From positions 124,001 through 188,000 of the forward strand of contig NZ_WQKZ01000004.1 in NCBI RefSeq assembly GCF_009755225.1: a stretch of DNA of 64,000 nucleotides, written 5' to 3'. The translations under genes were made by a program, and so were the position numbers. This document shows positions 52,839 through 61,859 of this stretch, one piece after another (within the stretch, counting starts at the first letter, position 1; each line of letters opens with the position of its first letter). Under the pieces are notes generated by a model. That model saw nothing but the letters and a program-made list of their open reading frames with translations. It had not been told where the DNA came from and made no database searches. The DNA is from Hymenobacter ginkgonis. Lineage in GTDB: Bacteria > Bacteroidota > Bacteroidia > Cytophagales > Hymenobacteraceae.

Positions 52839-54023
52839 ATGGCTAATACCGCATATATCGTGGCCGGCTACCGCACGGCCGTTGGAAAAGCGCCGCGTGG
52901 CGTCTTCCGCTTTACCCGCCCCGACGACCTGGCCGCCGAGGTTATCAAGCACCTCGTGAAGTCGGTGCCGGCGCTTGACCCCAGCCGCGTTGACGACGTG
53001 ATAGTGGGCAACGCCGTGCCCGAGGCCGAGCAGGGCCTGCAAATGGGCCGCCTCATCTCGCTGCTGGCCCTACCCATCAACGTACCCGGCCTTATTGTGA
53101 ATCGCTACTGCGGCTCGGGGGTCGAAACCATCGCCATGGCAGTGGGCAAAATCACGGCGGGCATGGCCGATTGCATCATTGCGGGCGGCACCGAAAGCAT
53201 GAGTATGGTGCCCACCGTGGGCTGGAAAACCGTGCCTAACTATAAGCTCGCCAACGAGCACCCCGACTATTACATGGGCATGGGCCTAACGGCCGAAGCC
53301 GTAGCCCAAGACTATAAAATTAGCCGCCAAGACCAGGACGAATTTTCGTATAACTCGCACCAAAAGGCTATTAAAGCCATCGCGGCCGGCAAGTTTGCCA
53401 AGAGCATCGTACCCATCACGGTGGAGGAAACCTACCTCGACCAAGCCACTGGCAAGAAGAAAAACCGCTCCTACGTAGTCGATACCGATGAAGGCCCGCG
53501 CGCCGATACGTCCATCGAAGCGCTGGCCCGCCTGCGCCCCGTATTCGCCGCCAATGGCAGCGTTACGGCCGGCAACTCGTCGCAAACTTCCGACGGCGCA
53601 GCCTTCGTGTTGGTGATGAGCGAGCGCATGGTAAAGGAACTCAATCTGGAGCCCATCGCGCGCATGGTTACCTACGCCACCGAGGGGGTAGACCCCCGCA
53701 TCATGGGCATGGGCCCAATTAAAGCCGTGCCGAAAGCCCTCAAGCAAGCTGGTATGAAGCTGGAAGACATCGACTTATTTGAACTGAATGAGGCCTTCGC
53801 GTCGCAGTCGCTGGCCGTGGTGCGCGAGCTAGGCATCGACACCGACAAGCTGAACGTGAATGGCGGTGCCATTGCCTTGGGCCACCCGCTGGGCTGCTCG
53901 GGTGCCAAGCTCTCCATTCAGCTTTTTGATGAGTTGCGCGACCGCGGCCAGAAATACGGCATTGTCACCGCTTGTGTGGGCGGCGGCCAAGGCGTGGCGG
54001 GCATTTACGAGTTGCTGAAATAG
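52839..54023 (+). CDS. fadA: Acetyl-CoA acyltransferase (thiolase)
   Basis: 394 residues. The nucleophile Cys is in [16 protein letters not shown], the His in [16 protein letters not shown] and the second Cys in [13 protein letters not shown]; all are present. VQVNGG-like start [20 protein letters not shown] is typical of FadA/FadI. It cleaves 3-ketoacyl-CoA to acetyl-CoA. Same direction as fadN, 110 bases after it. Confidence 0.94.
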   Translation: MANTAYIVAGYRTAVGKAPRGVFRFTRPDDLAAEVIKHLVKSVPALDPSRVDDVIVGNAVPEAEQGLQMGRLISLLALPINVPGLIVNRYCGSGVETIAMAVGKITAGMADCIIAGGTESMSMVPTVGWKTVPNYKLANEHPDYYMGMGLTAEAVAQDYKISRQDQDEFSYNSHQKAIKAIAAGKFAKSIVPITVEETYLDQATGKKKNRSYVVDTDEGPRADTSIEALARLRPVFAANGSVTAGNSSQTSDGAAFVLVMSERMVKELNLEPIARMVTYATEGVDPRIMGMGPIKAVPKALKQAGMKLEDIDLFELNEAFASQSLAVVRELGIDTDKLNVNGGAIALGHPLGCSGAKLSIQLFDELRDRGQKYGIVTACVGGGQGVAGIYELLK

Positions 54024-54032
54024 GTTTATTAT

Positions 54033-54138
54033 TCGTCTGTCCGGCTGAACAAAGCGAAGCATCTTAGTTGGTAACGCGGGGGTAGTATCCCAGCTAACCC
54101 GAATAAGATATTGACCTATGCTCCGCAGGACAGACGGA
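54033..54138. repeat. Interspersed palindrome, copy 10 (variant ends)
   Basis: CGTCTGTCC (left) pairs with GGACAGACG (right); inside, CTGAACAAAGCGAAGCATCT has the family AAGCAT core, while the right arm TATGCTCCGCAGG is diverged. The ends differ from the common GTCATGCTGAGC type. Confidence 0.75.
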
Positions 54139-54154
54139 TTTTTTTATTTCAAAG

Positions 54155-54240
54155 TACTCGGCACGCCTAACATTTTTTACTTATCTTGCAACACTAATTC
54201 GGGCAACTCCGTGTTGCCCAATTACTCGGCAAGCCTAACA
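54155..54240. promoter_or_regulatory. Two 18-bp direct repeats in the acyl-CoA dehydrogenase promoter
   Basis: TACTCGGCACGCCTAACA (54155-54172) and TACTCGGCAAGCCTAACA (54223-54240) differ at one base. The first lies 9 bases before TATCTTGC (54182-54189), a near -7 element, the same spacing as in the marR promoter. They are candidate MarR operators controlling the beta-oxidation gene. Confidence 0.5.
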
Positions 54241-54272
54241 GTTTCAACTCCCACTCAACCTTAATTACCATC

Positions 54273-56060
54273 ATGGAAGTATCGAACAAAACCGCTCCGA
54301 AGGGCGGCGAATTCATCATCAAGCCGACTGAGGCCCAAGACGTTTTCACGCCCGCCGACTTCACGGAGGAGCAGAACATGATGCACCAGACCTGCCTGGA
54401 CTTCGTGAACACCGAAGTGATGCCGCTGCTCGACCGCCTCGACAACCACGAGGAAGGCCTGATGCGCGGCCTGATGGAGAAAGCTGGCCAACTCGGCCTA
54501 TTTGGCGTGAGCGTGCCCGAGCAGTTTGGCGGGTTGGATATGGACTTCGCCACGGCCTTGCGCGTGACGGAGGGGGTAGGCGGCGGCCACTCGTTTCCGG
54601 TAGCATTTGCGGCCCACACGGGCATCGCGCTGCTACCCATCCTGTATTTCGGCACCGACGAGCAGAAGAAAAAATACATTCCCGGCCTCACCGATGGCAC
54701 CCTGATGGGCGCCTACTGCCTCACCGAGCCCGGCTCGGGCTCCGACGCGCTAGGCGCCAAGACCAAAGCCGTGCTGAACGCCGAAGGCACGCACTACGTG
54801 CTGAACGGCCAGAAAATGTGGATTACTAACGCCGGTTTTGCCGACGTGTTTATTGTATTCGCTAAGATTGACGGGGAGCAGTTTACGGGCTTCATTGTGG
54901 AGAAAAACACGCCCGGCCTGAGCCTCGGCAACGAGGAGCACAAGATGGGCATCCGGGGTTCTTCCACGCGCCAGGTATTCCTGAGCGACGCGCAAGTGCC
55001 TAAGGAAAACGTGCTAGGCGAGATTGGCAAAGGCCACCTCATCGCCTTCAACGTGCTCAACATTGGCCGCATTAAGCTGGCTGCCGCCTGCCTGGGCGGT
55101 GCCAAAGCCGCTGCTACCCAGAGCGTAAAATATGCCAACGAGCGGGTGCAGTTCAAGCTGCCCATCAGCAAGTTTGGCGCAATTCGTTATAAAATTGCCG
55201 AGCAGGCTATCCGCCTCTACGCCGCTGAGTCGGCCATCTACCGCGCCGGCGACGACATCTACCGCAAAGAGCAGGAACTGCTGGCTGGTGGTGCGGGCGC
55301 CAATGAAGCGCTGCTGGGCGCCGCCCGCGAGTTTGCCGTGGAGTGCGCTATCCTGAAAGTGGAAGGCTCGGAAGTACTTGATTACGTGGTGGATGAAGGC
55401 GTGCAGATTTTTGGTGGCTACGGCTTCTCGGCCGATTACCCCATGGACCGCGCCTACCGCGACTCGCGCATCAACCGGATTTTTGAGGGCACCAACGAAA
55501 TCAACCGGATGCTGGCCGTCGATATGATTCTGAAAAAGGGTTTGAAAGGCGAGCTCGACCTCATGGGCCCGGCGCAAGCCGTGCAGCAGGAATTGATGAG
55601 CATTCCGAGCCTAGGCGAAAGCGACGATTCGCCCTTCGCCACCGAGAAAAAGACCATCGCCAACCTCAAGAAGGCGATTTTGATGATTGCCGGCACGGCC
55701 GTGCAGAAGTACATGAACTCGCTCGCTAAGGAGCAGGAAGTACTGATGAATATCGCCGACATGGCCATCAAAACTTACACCGCCGAAAGCGTGCTGCTGC
55801 GCGTAGAGAAGGAAATCGCCGCTAAAGGCGAGGAGGCCCTAAGCCGCCAGCTCGACATCGCTCGCGTGTATCTATCCGATACGGTGAACACCGTAGAAAA
55901 GGCTGGTAAAGAAGCTATTGCTAGCATGACCGAAGGCGACGAGCAGCGCCTGCTGGCCATGGGCCTCAAGCGCTTCACCAAAGCCGAGCTTTTTAACGTG
56001 AAGGATGCTCGTCGCCGCATCGCGGCCGGCGTGATTGAAGCCAACGAGTACTGCTACTAG
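54273..56060 (+). CDS. fadE: Acyl-CoA dehydrogenase (FadE-type)
   Basis: 595 residues, longer than the standard 380 because of a C-terminal helical extension (about 440-595), as in FadE-type homologues. FAD and substrate motifs are AYCLTEPGSGSDALGAKTKA and KMWITNAGFADVFIVFAKID; the catalytic Glu is in IFEGTNEINRM, with GYGFSADYPMDRAYRDSRI upstream. It does the first oxidation of beta-oxidation. It has its own promoter region and a strong terminator. Confidence 0.93.
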   Translation: MEVSNKTAPKGGEFIIKPTEAQDVFTPADFTEEQNMMHQTCLDFVNTEVMPLLDRLDNHEEGLMRGLMEKAGQLGLFGVSVPEQFGGLDMDFATALRVTEGVGGGHSFPVAFAAHTGIALLPILYFGTDEQKKKYIPGLTDGTLMGAYCLTEPGSGSDALGAKTKAVLNAEGTHYVLNGQKMWITNAGFADVFIVFAKIDGEQFTGFIVEKNTPGLSLGNEEHKMGIRGSSTRQVFLSDAQVPKENVLGEIGKGHLIAFNVLNIGRIKLAAACLGGAKAAATQSVKYANERVQFKLPISKFGAIRYKIAEQAIRLYAAESAIYRAGDDIYRKEQELLAGGAGANEALLGAAREFAVECAILKVEGSEVLDYVVDEGVQIFGGYGFSADYPMDRAYRDSRINRIFEGTNEINRMLAVDMILKKGLKGELDLMGPAQAVQQELMSIPSLGESDDSPFATEKKTIANLKKAILMIAGTAVQKYMNSLAKEQEVLMNIADMAIKTYTAESVLLRVEKEIAAKGEEALSRQLDIARVYLSDTVNTVEKAGKEAIASMTEGDEQRLLAMGLKRFTKAELFNVKDARRRIAAGVIEANEYCY

Positions 56061-56096
56061 AACTCTGGCTCTCAGCGGCTTTTGTCGTTGGGTACT

Positions 56097-56150
56097 CCCT
56101 ACTACTAAAAAGGCCGCTCCTTGCTAGGAGCGGCCTTTTTAGTAGTAGGG
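56097..56150. terminator. Perfect 24-bp-arm bidirectional terminator
   Basis: Bases 56097-56120 are the exact complement of 56127-56150, with a 6-base loop; the A and T runs are at the outer third of the stem. It serves the convergent acyl-CoA dehydrogenase and hypothetical genes. Confidence 0.93.
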
Positions 56151-56166
56151 AGCATAAGGGGGGAAG

Positions 56167-57633
56167 CTATTTCAACTTTACTTCATTAAGTTGGAGTGCA
56201 GCCGATTTTTTAGTAGGGCGACTGATACCGATGATAGTTTTGGGGCCGAGCCAGGTGGTGAAATCTTTCACATAGGCGAGCTGCTGGTCGTTGGCTACGT
56301 TGAGCTTGAGGCGCTGCGGGGCACCGAGCACACCCGTGGGCGTTTGGAGATGGCGCAGATAAAGGTCCGATTTACCGTTCAGCGTTTCTAAAGTTAGCAG
56401 CTGCACTTCATCGCCGAAAGCGGCGGCCCGCACGCCGATACCCGTATAGCTGTCGATGGCAGGGGCTACTTGGTCTTTAGGGACCACAAGGTGCCAGCTT
56501 GGCGCCACAAAGGCATTATAGCCAAATAGATACAGCTCGCGCGCGTGCACAGGCAATTCGGGGCCACCCTCTTCAAAATGACGCTCGGCAACCACCACCA
56601 AGTTTTTGCTTTCGGTCAGTAGCATATCGGCTAGGTACACATCGGCCAAGCGTTTCACTTCCGTACCCGTGGCTTTGGTTACTTCAGCCAGAAAAGGAGC
56701 CGCAAAAGGCAGTTCATCGCCCAGCTTGATGCGATTGGTTTCAAAATCGAAACGCATGACCTTCAGACTAGTTAGCTCACCCGTGCCGTAGTTGGCGCAC
56801 AAAGCGGCGGCGTAGAGCTGGCCATCGGGCAGCAGGCTAAACTTGGCATCGCGGATGGTAATTGGCTGGCCACCGAACACCCCACCTACCGGCACGCCCA
56901 GCACCGGAATGGGCGTTGCTACCCCCACCCGATCGGCGGAGGGGGGGTAGCGACGCACGGTCAGTTTCTTCATGCCATCGCCGAGTAGCGTCACGTATTG
57001 CGTGCCATCATTAGCGAGCAGAATATTAGGTGAAAAGAAATCGCCTTGGTCCCGAAAATCATAGGTGCGGTCCAGCACTTTGGTTAGCTTCTGGTCATAG
57101 AGGGTACCCACTAGGCTGCGCACTTGCTCATCGCGGGTAGCGTAGCGAAAGGCAAGCAGGCGGCTACCGTCGGGTGAGAGCCGCACGCTGGGGCGGCGCT
57201 CGCTGGCGGCGGCAGTCACCAGTACCACCGGCGCTCCCTTTTGACCACCCGCCAATGCAACGGGTTGCACCGTCAAGTTTTGGCCGCTTTCATCGGCGTG
57301 GTGCAGCACTACCCAGGCTTGCTCGGCGCTACGCCCAAAGGCCTCAACGGTTTCGCCGGGTGCGACGGGCAAGGTGGTGCTCCACTGCTTTTTAAGGTTG
57401 GCGTCGTACCGTTCTACTGCGTAGGCGCTGCCGCTTTGATGGGCCAGAATCACGAAACCACTACCATCGGCCAAGGCCAGGGTTTTCTGCGGTACGCGCT
57501 GGTTATAACGGTCTTCCCCCTGCTCGGGTAGGTAGCTAAAAGGTACTGATTTGATTTTTTGAGCCTTAGTGGGGTAGGCCACTCCTAGTACGCCACTCAA
57601 TATTAAAGTAGCTAAACTGAAACGAAAATGCAT
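56167..57633 (-). CDS. Secreted hypothetical protein
   Basis: 488 residues with a signal peptide (MHFRFSLATLILSGVLGVAY, cleavage near TKAQ). The mature part looks like a repeated beta-strand protein (VRLSPDGSRLLAFRYATRDE, ILLANDGTQYVTLLGDGMKK, FSLLPDGQLYAAALCANYGT), which fits a beta-propeller, though no blade motif is certain. No catalytic motif found. A Bacteroidota-type secreted protein of unknown role. Confidence 0.75.
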   Translation of the reverse strand: MHFRFSLATLILSGVLGVAYPTKAQKIKSVPFSYLPEQGEDRYNQRVPQKTLALADGSGFVILAHQSGSAYAVERYDANLKKQWSTTLPVAPGETVEAFGRSAEQAWVVLHHADESGQNLTVQPVALAGGQKGAPVVLVTAAASERRPSVRLSPDGSRLLAFRYATRDEQVRSLVGTLYDQKLTKVLDRTYDFRDQGDFFSPNILLANDGTQYVTLLGDGMKKLTVRRYPPSADRVGVATPIPVLGVPVGGVFGGQPITIRDAKFSLLPDGQLYAAALCANYGTGELTSLKVMRFDFETNRIKLGDELPFAAPFLAEVTKATGTEVKRLADVYLADMLLTESKNLVVVAERHFEEGGPELPVHARELYLFGYNAFVAPSWHLVVPKDQVAPAIDSYTGIGVRAAAFGDEVQLLTLETLNGKSDLYLRHLQTPTGVLGAPQRLKLNVANDQQLAYVKDFTTWLGPKTIIGISRPTKKSAALQLNEVKLK

Positions 57634-57963
57634 AGAATATAATCGATAAGCTCGGCCTTAACGAGGGCCCGGCACTCCAAAAGTACCATTACGCTAACAC
57701 ACGTGCTTGCTGTCAAGTTATTTAATAACAGTAGGCTTCTAATAGCCAATCGTATATTTGCCCCGGTGGCAACTAAAAAAAACGATTAAAGCGCAACTAT
57801 GTCACCATTTAATCGTTCAAGGGGCGCGCGCTATATGCAAGCAGTTTCCCTAGGAAATATATTCTTACCTACTCCCACCCATTTCTTATTTTCTTCTTAT
57901 TCAGCTAAAAAGCTTACTAACTGGCACCAATCTTGAGGTAGAACGTGCCGCTACCCATATCTT
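57634..57963. other. Gene-free region with a plus-strand promoter-like site and a hairpin
   Basis: TATATTTG (57753-57760) matches TAnnTTTG. Twenty bases on, AACGATTAAA (57781-57790) pairs perfectly with TTTAATCGTT (57808-57817) over a 17-base loop. The next plus-strand gene starts at 57964, leaving a long leader. A leader RNA or small RNA is possible; no coding gene is supported. Confidence 0.4.
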
Positions 57964-58182
57964 ATGAAATCCCTACTTAAAATCAGTTTACTTTTTGCCC
58001 TGATTATCGCCGGCCGCTACATGCAACTGACTACGCCAGCGGCTGTTGCTGGTTTGACTAAGTCGCCGGTAGTGCTCTTTTCGCCAGCTAGCACCATGAC
58101 GCTGACGCACTACATGGGCATGCAGAAAGCTCCTGTTGAGGCTGCCCGTCAACGAAAGCAGGTAGCTGCTACCTGGTATTAA
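57964..58182 (+). CDS. Small secreted or membrane hypothetical protein
   Basis: 72 residues beginning MKSLLKISLLFALIIAGRYM, a signal peptide or membrane anchor, then a short mature part (LTKSPVVLFSPASTMTLTHY, then AARQRKQVAATWY). A clear terminator follows at once, which supports a real gene. No family recognised. Confidence 0.6.
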   Translation: MKSLLKISLLFALIIAGRYMQLTTPAAVAGLTKSPVVLFSPASTMTLTHYMGMQKAPVEAARQRKQVAATWY

Positions 58183-58187
58183 ATTAT

Positions 58188-58222
58188 AAAAAAAGCGACT
58201 TCTTTTCGAAGTCGCTTTTTTT
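58188..58222. terminator. Bidirectional terminator between the small gene and recG
   Basis: AAAAAAAGCGACTTC (58188-58202) pairs with GAAGTCGCTTTTTTT (58208-58222) around a 5-base loop. Confidence 0.93.
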
Positions 58223-58236
58223 ATGCTCGTTGCTTC

Positions 58237-60333
58237 CTAGCTGATACGGCTCCAGTTTACGGCTGTGGCCGGCAGGCTCTCGATGTGACGGCGCAAATTA
58301 CCATTTTCAGGCTTGGCCAGTTCCGGGTCTTCGTTGAGAATAGTTTGGGCGGCGGCTCGGCTTTCGGTGAGGATGCGGCCATCCTTGGCCAAGTCGGCAA
58401 TGAGCAGGTCGAGCACACCGCTCTGCTGCGTACCCATCAGGTCGCCGGGCCCGCGCAGTTTCAGGTCAATGTCGGCGATTTCGAAGCCATTGTTAGTCCG
58501 CACCATCGTTTCGAGACGAGTGCGGCTGTCTTTGCTCAGCTTGTAGCCCGTCATCAAGATGCAATAGCTTTGGTCGGCGCCGCGCCCTACCCTCCCCCGC
58601 AGCTGGTGGAGCTGCGAAAGGCCGAAGCGCTCGGCGCTTTCAATTACCATTACGGAAGCATTGGGCACGTTCACGCCCACTTCGATAACGGTAGTGGCCA
58701 CCATTACCTGGGTTTCTTTATTCACAAAACGCGCCATCTCGAAGTCCTTTTCCTCGGCTTTCATGCGGCCATGCACGATGCTGATTTGCATTTCAGGAAA
58801 AGCCCGGCTCACGCTTTCGTAGCCATCGGTTAGGTCTTTGTAATCCATCGTCTCGCTTTCCTCAATGAGCGGATATACGATGTATACCTGCCGCCCCAAC
58901 GCCACTTGGTCGCGGATGAATTGAAACACTTTCAACCGGTTAGCATCGTAGCGGTGTACCGTCACGATGGGTTTGCGGCCGGCGGGCAACTCGTCAATCA
59001 CGCTCACGTCGAGGTCACCATAGAGCGTCATGGCCAGCGTGCGCGGGATGGGGGTAGCCGTCATCACGAGCACGTGCGGGATAACGTATGGGTTTTTTTG
59101 CCAGAGCTTCGAGCGCTGCGCCACACCAAAGCGGTGCTGCTCGTCCATAATAGTCAGGCCCAGATTGCGGAATTGCACCACGTCTTCGAGCAGCGCGTGG
59201 GTGCCCACCAGCATCTGCATAGTGCCCTCGCGCAACTGCTCGTGCAAGATGCGCCGCTGCGAGGTGCGCGTGCTACCCGTGAGTTTGCCTAAGTTGATGC
59301 CTAGTTGGTCGGCATATACTTTTAACCCTTGGTAGTGCTGGTCGGCCAGAATTTCGGTGGGCGCCATCAGGCAGCTTTGGGCACCGTTGTCGGCGGCCAT
59401 CAGCATCGAGATGAAGGCCACAATGGTTTTGCCGGAGCCCACGTCGCCCTGAAGTAGCCGGTTCATCTGCTTGCCTGCGCAGAAGTCCTTGTAAATCTCG
59501 TGAATAACTCGTTTTTGCGCCCCAGTCAGGTCAAAGGGCATAATGTTTTTATAGAAGTGCACCAGTGTTGGCACTTCGCTAAAAATCTGGCCCGATAGCG
59601 TTACCTTCCGCTGGTCTTTCTGGCGCAATAGCTTAAGCTGCACGTAAAATAGCTCTTCAAACTTGAGCCGAAACCGCGCTTTCTCCAGCATATCCGGCGA
59701 CTGCGGAAAGTGAATTTGCTGCAAGGCGCTTGCCTTGCTCATCAGCCCATAGTGCTGAATAAGGGCCGGCGAGAGCGTTTCCGTTACTTGGGGTAGGGCT
59801 ATCTTTAACAAGTCGCCCACCATGCGCATAATAGCCTTGCTATCAATGCGGTGATAATTTTTCAGCTTCTCGCTGGTATTGTATACCGGCTGCAAAAAGC
59901 TCTGGCCGGGCTTCTGCTCGCTTACTTCCTCCAAGTCAGGGTGGGCCATTTGAGGGCGGCCGTTGAACATCGTTGGCTTGCCGAATACGATGTACTCCTG
60001 GTGGTTTTTAATGACCTTTTCGAGGTAGTTCACTCCTTTAAACCACACTAACTCCAGTTCACCGCTGGCGTCGCCCACTTTCGCTACCATGCGTTTTTTA
60101 GGGCCTTCGCCAATTATTTCGCGCCCGCGCAGAATGCCCTTTACCTGCACAAATGGCAAGTCATCATGCAGGTCTACAATATTATAAAATTGCGTACGGT
60201 CGAGGTAACGAAAAGGGTAACGCTGAATAAGGTCGCCGTAGGTGAATAAGCCCAGTTCCTTCCCCAGCAGTTGAGCCCGTTGCAGCCCTACCCCCCGCAA
60301 ATATTCGAGCTTGGTATTGAAAAAATTACTCAT
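58237..60333 (-). CDS. recG: ATP-dependent DNA helicase RecG
   Basis: 698 residues. Wedge domain with OB fold at the N-terminus (VQVKGILRGREIIGEGPKKR), then the helicase core: Walker A GDVGSGKTIVAFISMLMAAD, LMAPTEILADQHY, the Walker B variant IMDEQHRFGVAQRSKLW, VLVMTATPIPRTLAMTLYGD, and motif VI VIESAERFGLSQLHQLRGRV. RecG remodels stalled forks and Holliday junctions. Complete and intact. Confidence 0.97.
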   Translation of the reverse strand: MSNFFNTKLEYLRGVGLQRAQLLGKELGLFTYGDLIQRYPFRYLDRTQFYNIVDLHDDLPFVQVKGILRGREIIGEGPKKRMVAKVGDASGELELVWFKGVNYLEKVIKNHQEYIVFGKPTMFNGRPQMAHPDLEEVSEQKPGQSFLQPVYNTSEKLKNYHRIDSKAIMRMVGDLLKIALPQVTETLSPALIQHYGLMSKASALQQIHFPQSPDMLEKARFRLKFEELFYVQLKLLRQKDQRKVTLSGQIFSEVPTLVHFYKNIMPFDLTGAQKRVIHEIYKDFCAGKQMNRLLQGDVGSGKTIVAFISMLMAADNGAQSCLMAPTEILADQHYQGLKVYADQLGINLGKLTGSTRTSQRRILHEQLREGTMQMLVGTHALLEDVVQFRNLGLTIMDEQHRFGVAQRSKLWQKNPYVIPHVLVMTATPIPRTLAMTLYGDLDVSVIDELPAGRKPIVTVHRYDANRLKVFQFIRDQVALGRQVYIVYPLIEESETMDYKDLTDGYESVSRAFPEMQISIVHGRMKAEEKDFEMARFVNKETQVMVATTVIEVGVNVPNASVMVIESAERFGLSQLHQLRGRVGRGADQSYCILMTGYKLSKDSRTRLETMVRTNNGFEIADIDLKLRGPGDLMGTQQSGVLDLLIADLAKDGRILTESRAAAQTILNEDPELAKPENGNLRRHIESLPATAVNWSRIS

Positions 60334-60368
60334 CTCTCAGGTAGCAATGAGAAAATTAAACGCTTAAA

Positions 60369-60456
60369 AGAACGTCATGCTGAGCTAGCCGCAGCAATCC
60401 GCTCGCACCGTCGAGGATGCATGCGAGATGCCGCGGCCAACTCAGCATGACGTTTT
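60369..60456. repeat. Interspersed palindrome, copy 11
   Basis: The left arm AGAACGTCATGCTGAGCTAG and the right arm CAACTCAGCATGACGTTTT match at the ends, with GCAATCCGCTCG versus CGAGATGCCGCGG diverged in the middle. It lies between recG and gldD. Confidence 0.85.
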
Positions 60457-60466
60457 ATTTTATAGC

Positions 60467-61063
60467 TTATTTATATTTTAACGTGTTCAGCAGCTGAATC
60501 ATATCATACTTTACGTACTCAATCACCGGGGCCAGCGAGTCGTTGGCAGTAGCAGTCCGAAAGTATAATGCTGCTCGAAAAAAATGCTTGGTGCTGTCAG
60601 TAGTATAAAACTGAAACTGGCTTGGCACTTCGCCTTCCAGCTCAAACACAGAGGCCCGCATGCCATTGGGCGTGCGCAATATCTTTTCCTCAATTGAAGT
60701 CGCCTTTATTTGATGCTTGCCGGTGAGTTTGCGCGCATCCTCCATCATCTTATTATAGAGTTGGCGGTTGCGCACCACGTTGGTATAGGTAATCTGCACA
60801 TTGGCGTGCAGCGCAGGGTAATATACATTTAGCCAGTCGGGCTGCGCCAGGTACGAAGAATCGCGCAACACCTTCGCAGACTGCGAGTACTCGAACGTAT
60901 ACGGGTGGCCAGACGCCAACGTCCGGTAGCGATGGGGGGGTAGGTCGATGCGGTTGTAGCCCTTCGGCTTGGGTGTAAAATCGGGGGCCGACGAACAAGA
61001 CGCCAGTAGACTAGCTACCCCCGCCGCTAGGAGCGACCCTCCCCAAAAACGTACAACACTCAT
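60467..61063 (-). CDS. gldD: Gliding motility lipoprotein GldD
   Basis: 198 residues. The signal and lipobox are MSVVRFWGGSLLAAGVASLL then ASC (Cys23). FTPKPKGYNRIDLPPHRY is the GldD N-terminal motif, then WLNVYYPALHANVQITYTNV and FQFYTTDSTKHFFRAALYFR. GldD is a lipoprotein required for gliding in Flavobacterium. In many Bacteroidota gldE sits between ssb and gldD; here ssb follows directly, with only a terminator in the gap, and gldE is absent. Hymenobacter often lacks visible gliding, so the gene may serve secretion or surface functions. Confidence 0.9.
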   Translation of the reverse strand: MSVVRFWGGSLLAAGVASLLASCSSAPDFTPKPKGYNRIDLPPHRYRTLASGHPYTFEYSQSAKVLRDSSYLAQPDWLNVYYPALHANVQITYTNVVRNRQLYNKMMEDARKLTGKHQIKATSIEEKILRTPNGMRASVFELEGEVPSQFQFYTTDSTKHFFRAALYFRTATANDSLAPVIEYVKYDMIQLLNTLKYK

Positions 61064-61183
61064 ATACTAGGTAGAAGCCAAAAGAAACTCAAAGATAGAC
61101 CACGGATTAGTGGGGCCTTAAGCGGATTTCGCGGATTGTATAGCCGGCGCACCTTCCATCAGCGTTGTCTCGATAGGTAAACA

Positions 61184-61217
61184 ACACAAAGGCCGCTCAT
61201 AAGAGCGGCCTTTGTGT
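61184..61217 (-). terminator. Intrinsic terminator after ssb
   Basis: ACACAAAGGCCGCTC pairs with GAGCGGCCTTTGTGT around a 4-base loop. It lies downstream of ssb on the minus strand, so gldD is probably transcribed separately from ssb. Confidence 0.88.
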
Positions 61218-61261
61218 TTGCCAAAGTGTGGCAGAGATGCGCCAATTACACAATCTGTGGT

Positions 61262-61684
61262 CTAGAAGGGTAGTTGGTCGAGTTCGGGCTCTTGGCGGAG
61301 GCTCACATTTTCTTCAGCGCCTACGGCGACTGGTGCGGCACTGCCACCCCCGGGGCGGCCACCGAGCAGCGTGATTTCGTCGGCGATAATCTCGGTAATG
61401 TAGCGCGTCTGCTGGTCTTTATCCTGATACTGGCGAGTGCGCAATTTACCTTCAACGTACACCTGGCTGCCTTTTTTGAGGTATTTCTCAGCTAGTTCGG
61501 CCAAGCCGCGCCACGCCGAAATGTTGTGCCATTCGGTGCGCTCCACGCGCGTGCCTTGCTTATCCTTATAGTATTCGTTGGTGGCGAGCGTGAAGTGCGC
61601 CACGCTGTTACCACCTTCCAAATGGCGTACCTCAGGGTCTTTACCCAGGTTGCCTACCAAAATTACTTTGTTGATTCCGGCCAT
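61262..61684 (-). CDS. ssb: Single-stranded DNA-binding protein
   Basis: 140 residues. The OB fold begins [20 protein letters not shown] and continues with [60 protein letters not shown] and [11 protein letters not shown]. The C-terminal tip is LDQLPF, equivalent to the DDDIPF partner-binding end. It protects single-stranded DNA in replication and repair. Full length. Confidence 0.96.
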   Translation of the reverse strand: MAGINKVILVGNLGKDPEVRHLEGGNSVAHFTLATNEYYKDKQGTRVERTEWHNISAWRGLAELAEKYLKKGSQVYVEGKLRTRQYQDKDQQTRYITEIIADEITLLGGRPGGGSAAPVAVGAEENVSLRQEPELDQLPF

Positions 61685-61859
61685 GATGTTAGCTGGTTGA
61701 GAGTTAAGGGAAAACCTACTAGCAGCGCGGGGCTTTTAGTAGATTAAAATTACGCATTTCACTTCGCTTTTGCAAATAAAATTGGCATTTTTTACCAATA
61801 TGAATAGCAAATAAAAGTTGCCACTAATCATCTCTTACCCCCTCTCATATACTACTATT

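Noticed and set aside
57799-57936. Possible 45-codon leader peptide before the small gene at 57964
   Set aside because: No codon run that would suggest a sensed amino acid and no terminator between it and the gene; not convincing as a coding sequence.
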